64,000 bases of DNA, from assembly GCA_965153355.1 (NCBI GenBank), contig OZ231128.1, forward strand, positions 24,428,001 through 24,492,000, written 5' to 3'. The DNA is from Flaccisagitta enflata (taxonomy: Eukaryota; Chaetognatha; Sagittoidea; Aphragmophora). Shown piece by piece: positions 28,187-60,837 of the stretch (position 1 is its first letter; every line of letters begins with the position of its first letter). The notes beneath the pieces are model-generated. The model was not told where the DNA came from and ran no database searches. It worked only from the letters and a program-made list of their open reading frames with translations. The translations under genes and the position numbers were made by a program.

Positions 28187-28236
28187 TACAAAAACTTTGA
28201 GTGTGTGTGAGAGAGAGACACACACACACACAAAAA

Positions 28237-28263
28237 AAGAGAGAGAGAAAGAGAGAGAGAGAC

Positions 28264-28351
<88 letters not shown>
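28237..28351 (+). repeat. (GA)n microsatellite
   Basis: GA units with GACA variants. The following CTTAGGACCGACTCAGCATT recurs at 28635-28655 before the next GA array, so the flank and array appear duplicated. Confidence 0.93.
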
Positions 28352-28355
<4 letters not shown>

Positions 28356-28672
28356 GGACCGACTCAGCATTTTAAGCGCTCCCTCAAACTCCTGTATTAC
28401 TTCAATGCCTATCTTTGGTTCGTACCCTTACCCCTCAATTCAGAAGCCAAGTGTTCTAACCATTAGCACATGAAGGCTGACTCACAAGAGGCTGATGATT
28501 TGTTCCATCGGATATTTTTTGGTTTCCTTGCAAATGGCTTTGAGTCCGACGTAGGAACCATTAGAAGAATGTAATGAGCAGAGATATACAATTTGTTTTA
28601 CATCAGCATAGCAAGTCACCAAAGTTGTCGGGTTTGGGACCGACTCAGCGTTTTAAGCGGTTCCTCAAACTC

Positions 28673-29061
<389 letters not shown>

Positions 29062-29300
29062 AAAGCGGAAGTGACGACGTGTTGAAAACCGCGTTCCTCT
29101 TTCTCTCGTTCTTTTCCGTTCTTTTCCGCAAAATGGTCGTGGACAATCGCGCAAATTTACGCGCGGCCTCACGTGAAGGAGGCTTAATACACCCATTATA
29201 TACCCGAAATGCGAACACTTGATATTCATGTTCAAAAATGGAAGTATGCGAGCACTTTCTTCTCTCTCTTTCCCGCGCTCTATCACATGATTTTAATCTT

Positions 29301-29784
29301 TAGTCGCGGACACGCGACTCTACACCTTGACGTGTCGGTCGGTAGGTCGGTAGATAGGTTGGTCGGTATGTCGGTCCGTCCGTCACATTTTTAGATGCGT
29401 CCGTCAGGAACGCATCTCTATAAGAGGGTCTGTCCGTCCGTCGGTCCGTCCGTCCGTCCGTCCGTCCGTCCGTCCGTCCGTCCGTCCGTATGTCCGTTAC
29501 GCAAGTGCAAAAACCGCGTTTCTCGCTTGTTTTTGGCCACGGAGAGATCCTATACTGAAACAAATGATCGACTAACATGTTTTGAGAGCCTACTTTACTA
29601 CTTAGTCGTTTCACCCGTCTGTTTGTCCATCTATCTCTCCATATATGTCACATGATCAATACACGCAGAGACACAGCCCGGACGCATCGTTGCCCGGTCG
29701 GGCTTGTTGAATTCCAAGTGGTTTTCGCATTACTGCTCCTGCCCAACCGTCCGCAACTGGAGTGCCGTGTTTCCGGCCTTGTTA
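29301..29784 (-). mobile_element. Helitron-like family A element interrupted by a family C element
   Basis: Reverse copy: TTAGTCGCGGACACGCGACT hairpin, CTACACC, GTCGGTCGGTAGGTCGG tract, GTCCGTCACATTTT. It breaks at about 29390 and resumes at about 29708 with GAATTCCAAGTGGTTTTCGC and the far end CCGTGTTTCCGGCCTTGTT. The uninterrupted sequence is seen at 57040 (CACATTTTTGAATTCC). Confidence 0.8.
29390..29708 (-). mobile_element. Helitron-like family C element nested in family A
   Basis: Runs from TAGATGCGTCCGTCAGGAAC (hairpin with CGCATCT) through CTATAAGAGGGTCTGTCC and a (CCGT)n tract to the end GGACGCATCGTTGCCCGGTC + GGGCTTGT. Comparison with the empty site at 57041-57056 places the insertion between two T residues with no larger duplication. 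Confidence 0.8.
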
Positions 29785-30230
29785 CAGTTTATATATAACG
29801 TAATGTATCAAATATATTGTATCACATAATCTGTAACACAAAGTTTATACATCACATACTCTTCATGATTTTTACAGATTAGGCGGTTCCTTTCTTTCTC
29901 GTGCTCATTAACTTTATTTTTGCATTTCGATAATAGACCTCTAACGATGTAACAGTTCCTTTCTTACTTGGGCTCTACCTTGTCAGCATAAAAGCATCTA
30001 TACAACCTAGTGGATCACTAAAGCTGCGTTATGCATTGCTCAACTTTTCATCAGTTTGAATCATTCAGCAGAAATAAGGAAAACCTTCCTCTCTTTCGGT
30101 TCCAGGATTTGAACCTTTAAAAAGTCATAATCTTTTCTAGCTTATAATTTAACCAATATTATTTCTAGAGGCTATCTTACCTTCACATTTAAAAACACTA
30201 GGTCAATACCAAGAATAGTTTTTTTTTTTT
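29785..30230. other. Intergenic sequence, nothing recognised
   Basis: AT-rich sequence without supported ORFs or repeats. Confidence 0.5.
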
Positions 30231-30235
30231 AATGT

Positions 30236-30330
30236 TAGATGCGTCCTCGCATCTCTACCAATAAAGGCGGCTCTCGCCGACCGGAAAAAAGGCTCTCGCC
30301 GACCGGAAAAAAGTCGTAAATGGGAGTCTT
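30236..30330 (-). mobile_element. Family C hairpin remnant and 22-bp direct repeat
   Basis: TTAGATGCGTCCTCGCATCT hairpin followed by two adjacent copies of GGCTCTCGCCGACCGGAAAA. Confidence 0.5.
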
Positions 30331-30472
30331 TTTTTTCATTGCATCTTCTTCTGTGCGCATCTCATGATGTCTGGTTGACTGCTTGCCTGTTTTTGTCATT
30401 CAATCTGTCTCTCTGCGTCTCTTTTTTGGTCTTCCTTTGTCTTTGAGTGTGTGCGTGTGTGCTTGCGTGTGT

Positions 30473-30873
<401 letters not shown>

Positions 30874-31205
30874 CTCTCTGTCAAGCAGAATAAAATGCAA
30901 AAGCTAGCGTCATAAAGCTCAGGGTCAATCTGTGTAACATCCTGACTCTTCTGTAGTGTTACATAGGGGCCAAAAAATAGGATCAATGAAAAATCTCGAT
31001 TTTCACAAAAATACGAAAAAATAAAAAAAGATTAAAAAATTCCTAGCGCCAAAACTAATGATCGTAGAGACTTCTGGTTGGCGCCATTTGAAAGAGAAAA
31101 ATAAGCTCTTTCTTAGCTATGAATATTAAAAAATGTGTCATCCCAGGCAGGAAATGGCTCAACTTCCGCAAGTGCCCCAAATCGAAAATGGAAAACCCGA
31201 TTTCT

Positions 31206-31310
31206 CCCCTACGTTTCAAAAAGTCGAATTACGTAATTCGACTTTTTTCCAATAAGAGGGTGTGTCCTTGGTCGGTAGGTCTGTCTGTCTGTCCATAACG
31301 CGAAAATTTC
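31206..31310 (-). mobile_element. Hairpin AAGTCGAATTACGTAATTCGACTT with GTCGG/GTCTG tract (family D)
   Basis: A perfect 12-bp-arm palindrome centred on TACGTA at about 31223. It is followed by CCAATAAGAGGGTGTGTCC and GGTCGGTAGGTCTGTCTGTC. The architecture matches families A-C but the stem differs. The distal end is not identified. Confidence 0.55.
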
Positions 31311-31509
31311 AAAACCGCAATTACTATGGTTTTCTCTTTATTTCTCTCTATGTCTCTTCATGACTCTTCATGTCTCTTACATTTCCTATGTCTTTTTTGT
31401 CTCATTTGTCTCTTTTGTCTCTTTTTTGTCTCTCATGGCTTCTACATGTCTTGTATGTCTCATGTGTCTCTTGTTCCTCTTAAGTCACTTCTTCCTCTTA
31501 TGTCTCATA

Positions 31510-31680
31510 GTCATGGGGAGGAGGGTGGGGATGCGTGGGAGGGGGTGGGGTGGCGGGGGGGGGGTGGGGAGGCGTGGGGGGGTGGGAAGGCGTAGAGGGG
31601 GGCTGGGGAGGGGTAGGGGAGAATGGGGGGGTGGATCGGAGGCGTGGGGGAAGAGTAAGGAGGGGGGTGAGGGAGTGATT
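31510..31680 (+). repeat. G-rich imperfect repeat
   Basis: Runs of GTGGGG/GGCGTGGGG with up to eight or nine consecutive G. Strongly strand-asymmetric, with G-quadruplex potential. Confidence 0.8.
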
Positions 31681-31939
31681 AATAAATATTTTTTCTTCAT
31701 CACAATATGTTTATATCTTCACATCATTATATCTTAATATCTTTATATTCTAATAATTTGTATCTTAATATCTTATATCTAAAGAGGACGCATCTATTGG
31801 ACATCTCTTGGCCTTGTTCTACGTTGTTAAGAACCGTGCACGGTCGCTAAGGATCAGACTAGGTGCTTGTCTTTTGCGTGTCTTGAACGCCCTTTAAGGG
31901 TTTCTTTTTTATTGGTCGTTGAAATATTTACTTGACCCA

Positions 31940-32695
31940 ATTTTGACTGCGGCCATCGTCATTATCGAAATAATCGTTGTCGTCGTCGTTATCGTGATAA
32001 TCGTCGTCATTGTTATTGTCGTGATAATCATCGTCATTATCGTGATGATCGTCGTCATCGTCATCGTTATCGTGATAATTGTCGTCGTCGTCTTTATTGT
32101 GATAATCATTGTCATCGTTGTTATTGTGATAATCGTCGTAGTCATTATTGTGATAGTCATTGTCATTGTCGTTATCGTGGTAATCGTCGTCGCTGTCGTT
32201 ATTGTGATAATCATCATTGTCGTTATTGTGATAATCATCATTGTCGTCGTTATTGTGATAATCGTCGTCATCGTCATTAGAGTGATAATTGTAGTCGTCG
32301 TTGTTATCGTGATAATTGTTGTCGTCATTGTGATAATCGTTGTCGTTGTTGTTATCGTGTTGTTATCGTGTTGTTATCATTGTCGTCGTTATTGTGATAA
32401 TTGTTGTCATCGTCGTTATTGTGATAGTCGTTGTCGTTGTTGTTATTGTGATAAATCTTGTCATTGTTGTTATTGTGATAGTCATTGTCGTTGTCATTAT
32501 CATGATAATTGTCGTCATCGTTATTGTGATAATCATCCTCATCATTGTTAGAATGATGATCATGATTGTCGTCGTTATCAAGATAATCATTGTCATCGTC
32601 GTCATCGTGATGATTATTGTCGTCGTCGTTATTGTGATAATCGTTGTCGTCGTTATTGTGATAATCGTCGTTGTCGTTTTCGCGGTTTTTGTCGT
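31940..32695 (+). repeat. Complex GTC/GTT/ATT trinucleotide repeat
   Basis: About 750 bp built of GTCGTCGTTATTGTGATAAT-like units of 30-40 bp. Poly-Val/Ile and poly-Thr/Ile ORFs across it are artefacts. Confidence 0.9.
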
Positions 32696-32703
32696 TCAAA
32701 CTA

Positions 32704-32800
32704 TTTTAGTTGCGGACACGCAACTCTGTCGGAGGCTTTGTCCGTCCGTTGATCCTTGACGATCCAGTTAAAAAGTGCGAAAACGCGCATTTCTGATGCT
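32704..32800 (-). mobile_element. Helitron-like family B hairpin end
   Basis: TTTAGTTGCGGACACGCAAC followed by TCTGTCGGAGGCTTTGTCCG and TCCGTTGATCC. Confidence 0.55.
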
Positions 32801-33085
32801 GCAGCTGCAGGTGCAGGTGCAGCTAAACTGGTCTGTGTTTGTGAGTGTGTATGACAGCGTGCCCACGAAGCCAACATTTAGGGTATCAAAACGGGTAAAA
32901 ATAGAACATATACATGAGTGAAAATAGAAAAACAAGTGAATAAAAGTGATTAAGATAAGACCGGCATGATATTTGAAAGCAAAATTTGCATCCATCTAGC
33001 AAGACACTCAGATTTAGCTTAAATCACTGAAGAAGATTTATTGAAAATTTCTACAAATTTCTTTTTTGTCACTGACAAGGGGTTG

Positions 33086-33224
33086 GTCGAAATTATAAGT
33101 TTGCATAGAAAATGAAAAAATGAAAAAACAAAGAGCATAGTTCTCTTCCCAAATCGTTTTTAGAGAGAACTATGTTTTTGAAAATGCAAAATTCTTCTGG
33201 GTGTGGCTTTCTTATAATTTCGAC
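33086..33224. mobile_element. Small inverted-repeat element
   Basis: GTCGAAATTATAAG at 33086 and its complement ending at 33224. Internal GAGCATAGTTCTCT pairs with AGAGAACTATG. Confidence 0.5.
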
Positions 33225-33469
33225 CTGAGAAAATAGAAAAAAATGTCAACAGAATATCACTAAAAATCTTCATTTTCCTGCCATTTTCCGTGAGAATTGT
33301 TTATCAAAAGGCGATTTAAAGCGTTAAATAGGATACAGACGTACATATCAAGTGTATCCAGTGACAACTTGAGCAATGATAACATATGTGGATGGATGAT
33401 TAGTCCAATATTGATGCAAAAGTGGGGTGAAGCGCTTCATTTTTCCCTGGCAGATTTCACGTCGTATGG

Positions 33470-33560
33470 AGTTGGCGAGGGTGTGGATGGGGGTTGTATG
33501 CCCCTGCCCACCCGTCCGCAACGAAATTGTGACCCCCGCGTCACTTGTTTTTCCTTATTT
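33470..33560 (-). mobile_element. Helitron-like family B distal end
   Basis: GTGTGGATGGGGGTTGTATG, CCCCTGCCCACCCGTCCGCA and GACCCCCGCGTCACTTGTT match the end opposite the hairpin in the 41.26-41.46 kb copy. Confidence 0.6.
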
Positions 33561-33934
33561 GCGAAACCTGCAGATCGTTTTCTTTAATGTTTCATAAATG
33601 CGTTTCCGCGATGCCGTCAAAAACCAATTTTAAACAGAAACAAGCCCAACAGGCCAACAGTCGCGCGCTCCGTTTTACAAATACGCACACATATTCCTTC
33701 CTTCTTTCATTCCTCCCTTCTTCGCTTACTTTCTTCTTTCCTTCATTCCTCCCTTCTTCTCATTCCTTCCTTCCTTCCTTTCATCCTCCCCTCCTTCCTT
33801 CCCCACTTCTTCTAGCCTTTCTTTCTTCCTCTCTCCTTTCCTTTCTTTCTTCTATTCAACAATGTACTTCGCCCAAAGTTCCACAATGTTCTACAATGTT
33901 TCAAATGTTCCACAATCTTCCACAGTTCCGAGAA

Positions 33935-34092
33935 ATACCCAAAAATACAAAAAAGTACCCAAAAATACCCAAAAATACCCAAAAATACCCAAAAGTACCC
34001 AGAAAATTCCCAAAAGTACCTGAAAATACCTAAAGTATCTTGTGTACCCTAAAGTACCCTGAAGTACCCAAAAGTACCTTGAATTACCTTAA
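33935..34092 (+). repeat. Imperfect TACCCAAAAA tandem repeat
   Basis: About fifteen 9-10-bp units (ATACCCAAAA, GTACCCTGAA). The reading frame across it is repetitive and unsupported. Confidence 0.8.
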
Positions 34093-34099
34093 AAGGCAT

Positions 34100-34240
34100 A
34101 ATTTTAAAAATGTGACCAACGGACCAACCGACACAGCAGGTGGAGAGTCCCGTGTCCGCAACTAAAAAGAATAGAAACAAGAACAATAAGGTCGGTTGCA
34201 CCGCTCCCCCATTCATGTGCGGGTGGGCAGCGGCGTTGAT
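34100..34240 (+). mobile_element. Two abutting Helitron-like fragments
   Basis: A 3' end (GACCAACGGACCAACCGACA, then GAGTCCCGTGTCCGCAACTA) followed by a diverged 5' end (AATAAGGTCGGTTGCACCGC, CATGTGCGGGTGGGCAG). Confidence 0.5.
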
Positions 34241-34276
34241 AGAGAAGGTTGCGCTGCCTTAAGACAGGCGCTGTGA

Positions 34277-34894
34277 CACTGCTTTCTGAGAGAAGATTTG
34301 TGACAAGAATAATATCACTCCGGGTTTTTCTGCATTTTTGTGTAGGTTATAGGGATACAAATCAAGAACTATTCATTGGAAAATCATCCCTAGGGCGCAT
34401 TTTGAAAAAAAGTCAAAAATCTATAATCTTAAGCTTCATTATACATGGATAACTTTGCAAGTTGGTCTGACTAATTTTTTGACAGCAGATTGACAATTCT
34501 GATCTAATTCCCTTTCATTTGATAGGTCGCACTATATAGTTTAATAAGAAATAACATTTTCATTTTTTAAGCCACCGTTACAAAAATTACAGCGGTGGCC
34601 TAAAATGTGAAAATTTAATTTCTCATCAAAACCATATAGTGCGACCTATCAAATTAAAGGGAATTTCATCAGGATCAAGAATATGCTATTAAAAAAAGAG
34701 TCAGACCAAATTGAAAAATTCTTTGTGCAAAATGAAGCTTAAAATTATAAATTTTTGACTTTTTTTCAAAATGCGCTCTAGGGATGATTTTCAACTGGAT
34801 TGTTGTTGATTTGTATGCCCATGACCTACTCAAAAATGCAGAAAAACCCGGAGTGATATCATTCTTGTCACAAATCTTCTGTCAGAAAGCAGTG
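34277..34894. mobile_element. Palindromic MITE (618 bp)
   Basis: Ends CACTGCTTTCTGA and complement. The arms match through AATATCACTCCGGGTTTTTC. The centre holds CCACCGTTACAAAAATTACAGCGGTGG. Target duplication not evident. Confidence 0.8.
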
Positions 34895-35051
34895 GTGAGA
34901 CCAAAAACCTGAAACCCGAAGAAGAAAGATGGGGTACCGAGCGACGGACCAATCACGAGGGTTGTAGAGTTTCGTAGCGCGCGACCAAAAATTGATGAAA
35001 ATTCAGAAAATGACCATGTTCAAGTGACGTACGAAGCGACGAAGGGATAAA

Positions 35052-35544
35052 CAGGTCGCCCAAGGGCAATATGTGGTCAGCGATACCCGTTGCCCTGCTT
35101 TGCATGATTGTAAATCGGAATGAGAGACAGGGCAGCGGCCCCGAAGGGGACAAAGTCCTGTAGAACACAGGGGACTTTCGTTCGTTTGTTTGACCGTCCC
35201 CCCCCAGACCCTCTCAGGCCTGAAATCTACCCTCTTAGGCCTAAAATCTGCCTTCTCAGGCCTGAAATCTTCCCTCTCAGGCCTTGAATCTGAAAAGGCA
35301 GATTTCAGGGCTGAGAAGGCAGATTCAAGGCCTGAGAGGACAGGTTTCAGGGCTGAAAGGGTCAATTTCAGGCCTCAGAGGGCAGATTCAAGGCCTGAGA
35401 GGGCAGATTTCAGGCCTGAGAAGGCAGTTTTTAGGCTTAAGAGGGCAGATTTCAGGCCTGAGAGGGCCTGGGGTGGACGAACGGATAAACAAACGAAAGT
35501 CCCCTGTGTTCTACAGGACTTCGTTCCCTTTGGGGCCACTGCCC
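35052..35544. mobile_element. Fold-back cassette with palindromic minisatellite (copy 1)
   Basis: Starts CAGGTCGCCCAAGGGCAA. GGGCAGCGGCCCCGAAGGGG with AAAGTCCTGTAGAACACAG lies at 35131 and is inverted at 35490-35544. Between them, units of CCTCTCAGGCCTGAAATCTG switch at about 35290 to the complementary orientation. The short ORFs across it in both strands are artefacts. Confidence 0.75.
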
Positions 35545-35846
35545 AAAAGGCTAACTGTCAAAGATTTGCCCAAAAAAGAGCCTGTCATGCTGGGTCGCAA
35601 TCACTAATGATTTCAAATTTGGCGAGATTTTGAGGTCATTTTTGAAAAGTCCGTCTGTCTATAAACATGAAACTGAATCATGTCTCCAAGAGCGCTTAGC
35701 TTTCTATAATCAGCGAGGCCTAATAACCAGCCTAATAACCAGCCTATCTCCCGCCAGTCTGCAGCCGATCTGCAGCCATTGTAAGTAATAAGTAATGATA
35801 TGTATTAGAAATAATTATAGTTAAATGGTGCAATAATAATTCAAAA

Positions 35847-36038
35847 AACAAGGCCGGATACACGGCTACCCCAGTCGCGTGCGGATGGGCAGGGGCCGTA
35901 TTTCAGGTCACTTGATCATTTTAGCAGGAGCAGTGAGGCAAAAGATAGCAAAGAAAAAAGAAAAGTTTGACGGACGGATGGACGGACTGACAGACGGACC
36001 GACAAGGCGGGGTGTAGAGTCGCGTAGCACGCGACTAA
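35847..36038 (+). mobile_element. Helitron-like hairpin element, family A
   Basis: AACAAGGCCGGATACACGGC start, GGATGGGCAGGGGCCGTATT core, GGACGGATGGACGGACTGAC tract and GTCGCGTAGCACGCGACTA hairpin end. Confidence 0.8.
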
Positions 36039-36143
36039 AAACATTATAAAATTGATTATTATATATATATGTATTTGATGATAAGAGCTGAAATATTTTC
36101 TTATTCTAAAAAAAGAAATTGATAAATGTTTTTTTATTCTTTG

Positions 36144-36463
36144 CAGGGGTGTATATTATTGAGTCGCTTTTGATTTTTTACCCCCCTGCCTTTGATTTTC
36201 TTCCCCGCGACGCATCATGACGCGTTTTAGAAGCTATGATTTTCTTGCCTATAGGGCACTGAAACAGTGTGGTTAAGGTTTAAATAGTGTTGAATTGTGT
36301 TTTACTAATCAGTATTTATGATTTAGTACTGCCAAAAGTTATATTTTCCCCCAATTTTCTTTTTTTCTCTTTTTCCCCCTTTGATTTCCTTCCCCATCTC
36401 CAAACCCTTTGATTTCCCTCCCCCCACGGGGGGGGGGGAGAAACTCAATATTATACAGGCCTG
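36144..36463. mobile_element. hAT-like MITE with 8-bp duplication (copy 1)
   Basis: Terminal inverted repeats start CAGGGGTGTATATTATTGAG and end CTCAATATTATACAGGCCTG. Both sides carry ATTCTTTG (36136-36143 and 36464-36471), an 8-bp target duplication. CAGGGGTG-type ends with 8-bp duplications are characteristic of hAT. A second, inverted copy lies at 44602-44929. Confidence 0.85.
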
Positions 36464-36645
36464 ATTCTTTGTTATTTTGTTTTGATCCTGTGTTTTTGTT
36501 TTGTTTTGTTTTTTTGTTTTTTTGTTTTGTTTTTTTGCTTTTTTTTGCCACATTTACCTATTTTTTTTTTTCTGTCTTTTTTTTCTTCATTTTGTTTGTT
36601 TGTTTCTTTCTTCCTTTATTCATTGTCTCTCCCTGTCTGTCTGTG

Positions 36646-36655
<10 letters not shown>

Positions 36656-36733
<78 letters not shown>
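36656..36733 (+). repeat. (CT)n microsatellite
   Basis: GTCT units then about 35 CT units. Confidence 0.95.
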
Positions 36734-36734
<1 letters not shown>

Positions 36735-36738
<4 letters not shown>

Positions 36739-37350
36739 CTCTTTCTCTCTCTCTTCTCCACTTCATTTGTTCTCCCTTAGACCTTTGAATACTTTTCTTC
36801 CTGCTCTTCATCTGATTCAGTCATTCTCTCATATATTTTACTCTCCTCTGATCAACTGTTTTGTAATATTGTATAGTACTGTATTGTTTTGGAAAAGTTA
36901 CAAAAACAGCTATATGTATTGGGAACCCAATACACAAGAATATTGATAACCCAATACCAATACCCAATACAATCGCTCAGGCCTGGCAGCCAACAGTCTG
37001 CTTATGCTCCTCCATACCTTCCCGCTGCAACACTACAAATGTAGCTAGTACTTTATCCAATCACCTATCTATTCCAGCATATCAACCATATTATGGTCCA
37101 TATACAAGTGCAAAAACAACCCAGTCCCATTCTAAGCACACTCATACTCAGCCATAAGTTCTAGTCAGTGCTTTTCCAACTTTCCCAACGCACTTAGCTA
37201 CCACTTCTGACCCAACAGACCACTAATTAACTTGCCCATGGCCTTTCATGCCACTCGCTTTTTTCTGCTCTAAGTGTTTAGCTAAAGTGCCAAAGTGTTT
37301 CACCGCTAAAAGGAAATTAACTTTTTAAGGCTTATCTCGTTATTCTTGTG
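36735..37350. other. Intergenic sequence upstream of the opsin gene
   Basis: Unique-looking sequence with no confident promoter motif. It could contain the opsin 5' UTR exon or promoter; I cannot place either. Confidence 0.4.
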
Positions 37351-37369
37351 ATTCATTTCACTTATGAAA

Positions 37370-37550
37370 TCTGAGAGTCTGCCCGTAGGTCCGTCTGTCG
37401 GTTAATGCGTCTGTTAGTCCGTCCATTGCATGTTCTTTGCTATTTTTGGCAATGGCGATGTCAAACACAAAACCCACCAGCAACTGTTCACTTTCAAATT
37501 CAAAGTCAGGATGCATCGTTGCCCAATCGGGCTTGGTTGAGATATCAACT
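37370..37550 (-). mobile_element. Helitron-like family C remnant
   Basis: CCGTCTGTCGGTTAATGCGT tract and the end GGATGCATCGTTGCCCAATC + GGGCTTG, as at 29670-29708. Confidence 0.5.
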
Positions 37551-37659
37551 AATTTGCATGGCAGTCTTATTAAGGTCATACATGTTGATATGTTGATATG
37601 TTGATGTGTTGATATGTTTTACAAAGATCATACATGTTGATATGTATGTGTTGAGCCGC

Positions 37660-37785
37660 GTTGAGGTAAGATTTTAGGTTGATTTTGATAATTCTAAGGA
37701 TAGCTGTGAGGGGTCCGGATGAAACACCAGTTAGAGTTCCCGAGGCTCTCGTCCTTATTCTAGAATTTTTGTTGTAAAGTATTGT
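37660..37785 (+). repeat. Dispersed repeat, inverted copy at 49.17-49.26 kb
   Basis: GTGAGGGGTCCGGATGAAAC, CACCAGTTAGAGTTCCCGAG and GCTCTCGTCCTTATTCTAGA match the complement of 49170-49250 in opsin intron 2. Confidence 0.6.
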
Positions 37786-37840
37786 TGTCCAACTCATGAA
37801 GATAACGATGACGAAGATCCATTTCTCATTATCAATTTAG

Positions 37841-60098
<22,258 letters not shown>

Positions 60099-60136
60099 CT
60101 AAACTTGGATTAGATATAGCTAGGCATCACGATACG

Positions 60137-60142
60137 AATAAA
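60137..60142 (+). promoter_or_regulatory. Poly(A) signal AATAAA of the opsin gene
   Basis: Canonical AATAAA 39 bp after the predicted TAG and 17 bp before the candidate LTR end. Confidence 0.65.
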
Positions 60143-60158
60143 ATAGCCAATTCCATGA

Positions 60159-60586
60159 TGCATTGACAAACTTTATTGTCATGATAAAAGACGATATGAC
60201 ACGAGGGGACACGTCAAAAGCTGTAAAGAGAGACGATTAAAACCATGAGTTACATAGCCAATTGGCGACTTAAGGATCAACGACAAAACTTAAGGATTAA
60301 GCAATAAAACTCAGGGATAACTTGAGGACGATAATTACCTACGGTCCGACTTGACAAAACTTCAATTAGCCAAGGCGCGACAACGCTTTTAAAAGAAACC
60401 AAACTACAAAGAAATAAGCGGTGACCAATCACGAGACAGATCACACCAACTTGGACTAATCACGAGACAAATCACGAGCGACACGACGTTATGACAAATC
60501 ACGATGCAGAATGCAATGCAACTCGCAAAAGCGCACAAAACAGTAAAAACGAATAGGACGTGACCAAATATGATACGAAGGAAGCA
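60159..60586 (-). repeat. Candidate 3' LTR of a BEL/Pao-like element
   Basis: On the minus strand it reads TGCTTCC...CAATGCA, TG/CA-bounded, 428 bp. It is preceded by a purine-rich AAGGTGGGGGTAT tract (60587-60600) and has AATAAA (60172-60177, minus) close to its 3' end. A second purine tract, GGTGGGGG directly before the ORF stop at 60838, offers an alternative longer LTR. The 5' LTR would lie right of the window, so identity cannot be compared. Confidence 0.5.
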
Positions 60587-60837
60587 ATACCCCCACCTTA
60601 GAATCTTAGATAATCACATTAGATAAATTCTAAAAACATGTCACGTAAAATCAAAAGACATCAAATCAAGGACAAAAATGCTACAATAATTTTTGTTTGA
60701 TTTTCTCTATCGCTAAAATAATATTTGTTGGGTTTTCTGGATAAAAGACTAATCAACTACAAATCACATTACAAACAATAACGGTAGTATGATAATTCAC
60801 AACTTGCGCAAGGATGGCGACGAAATTGAAACGGACA

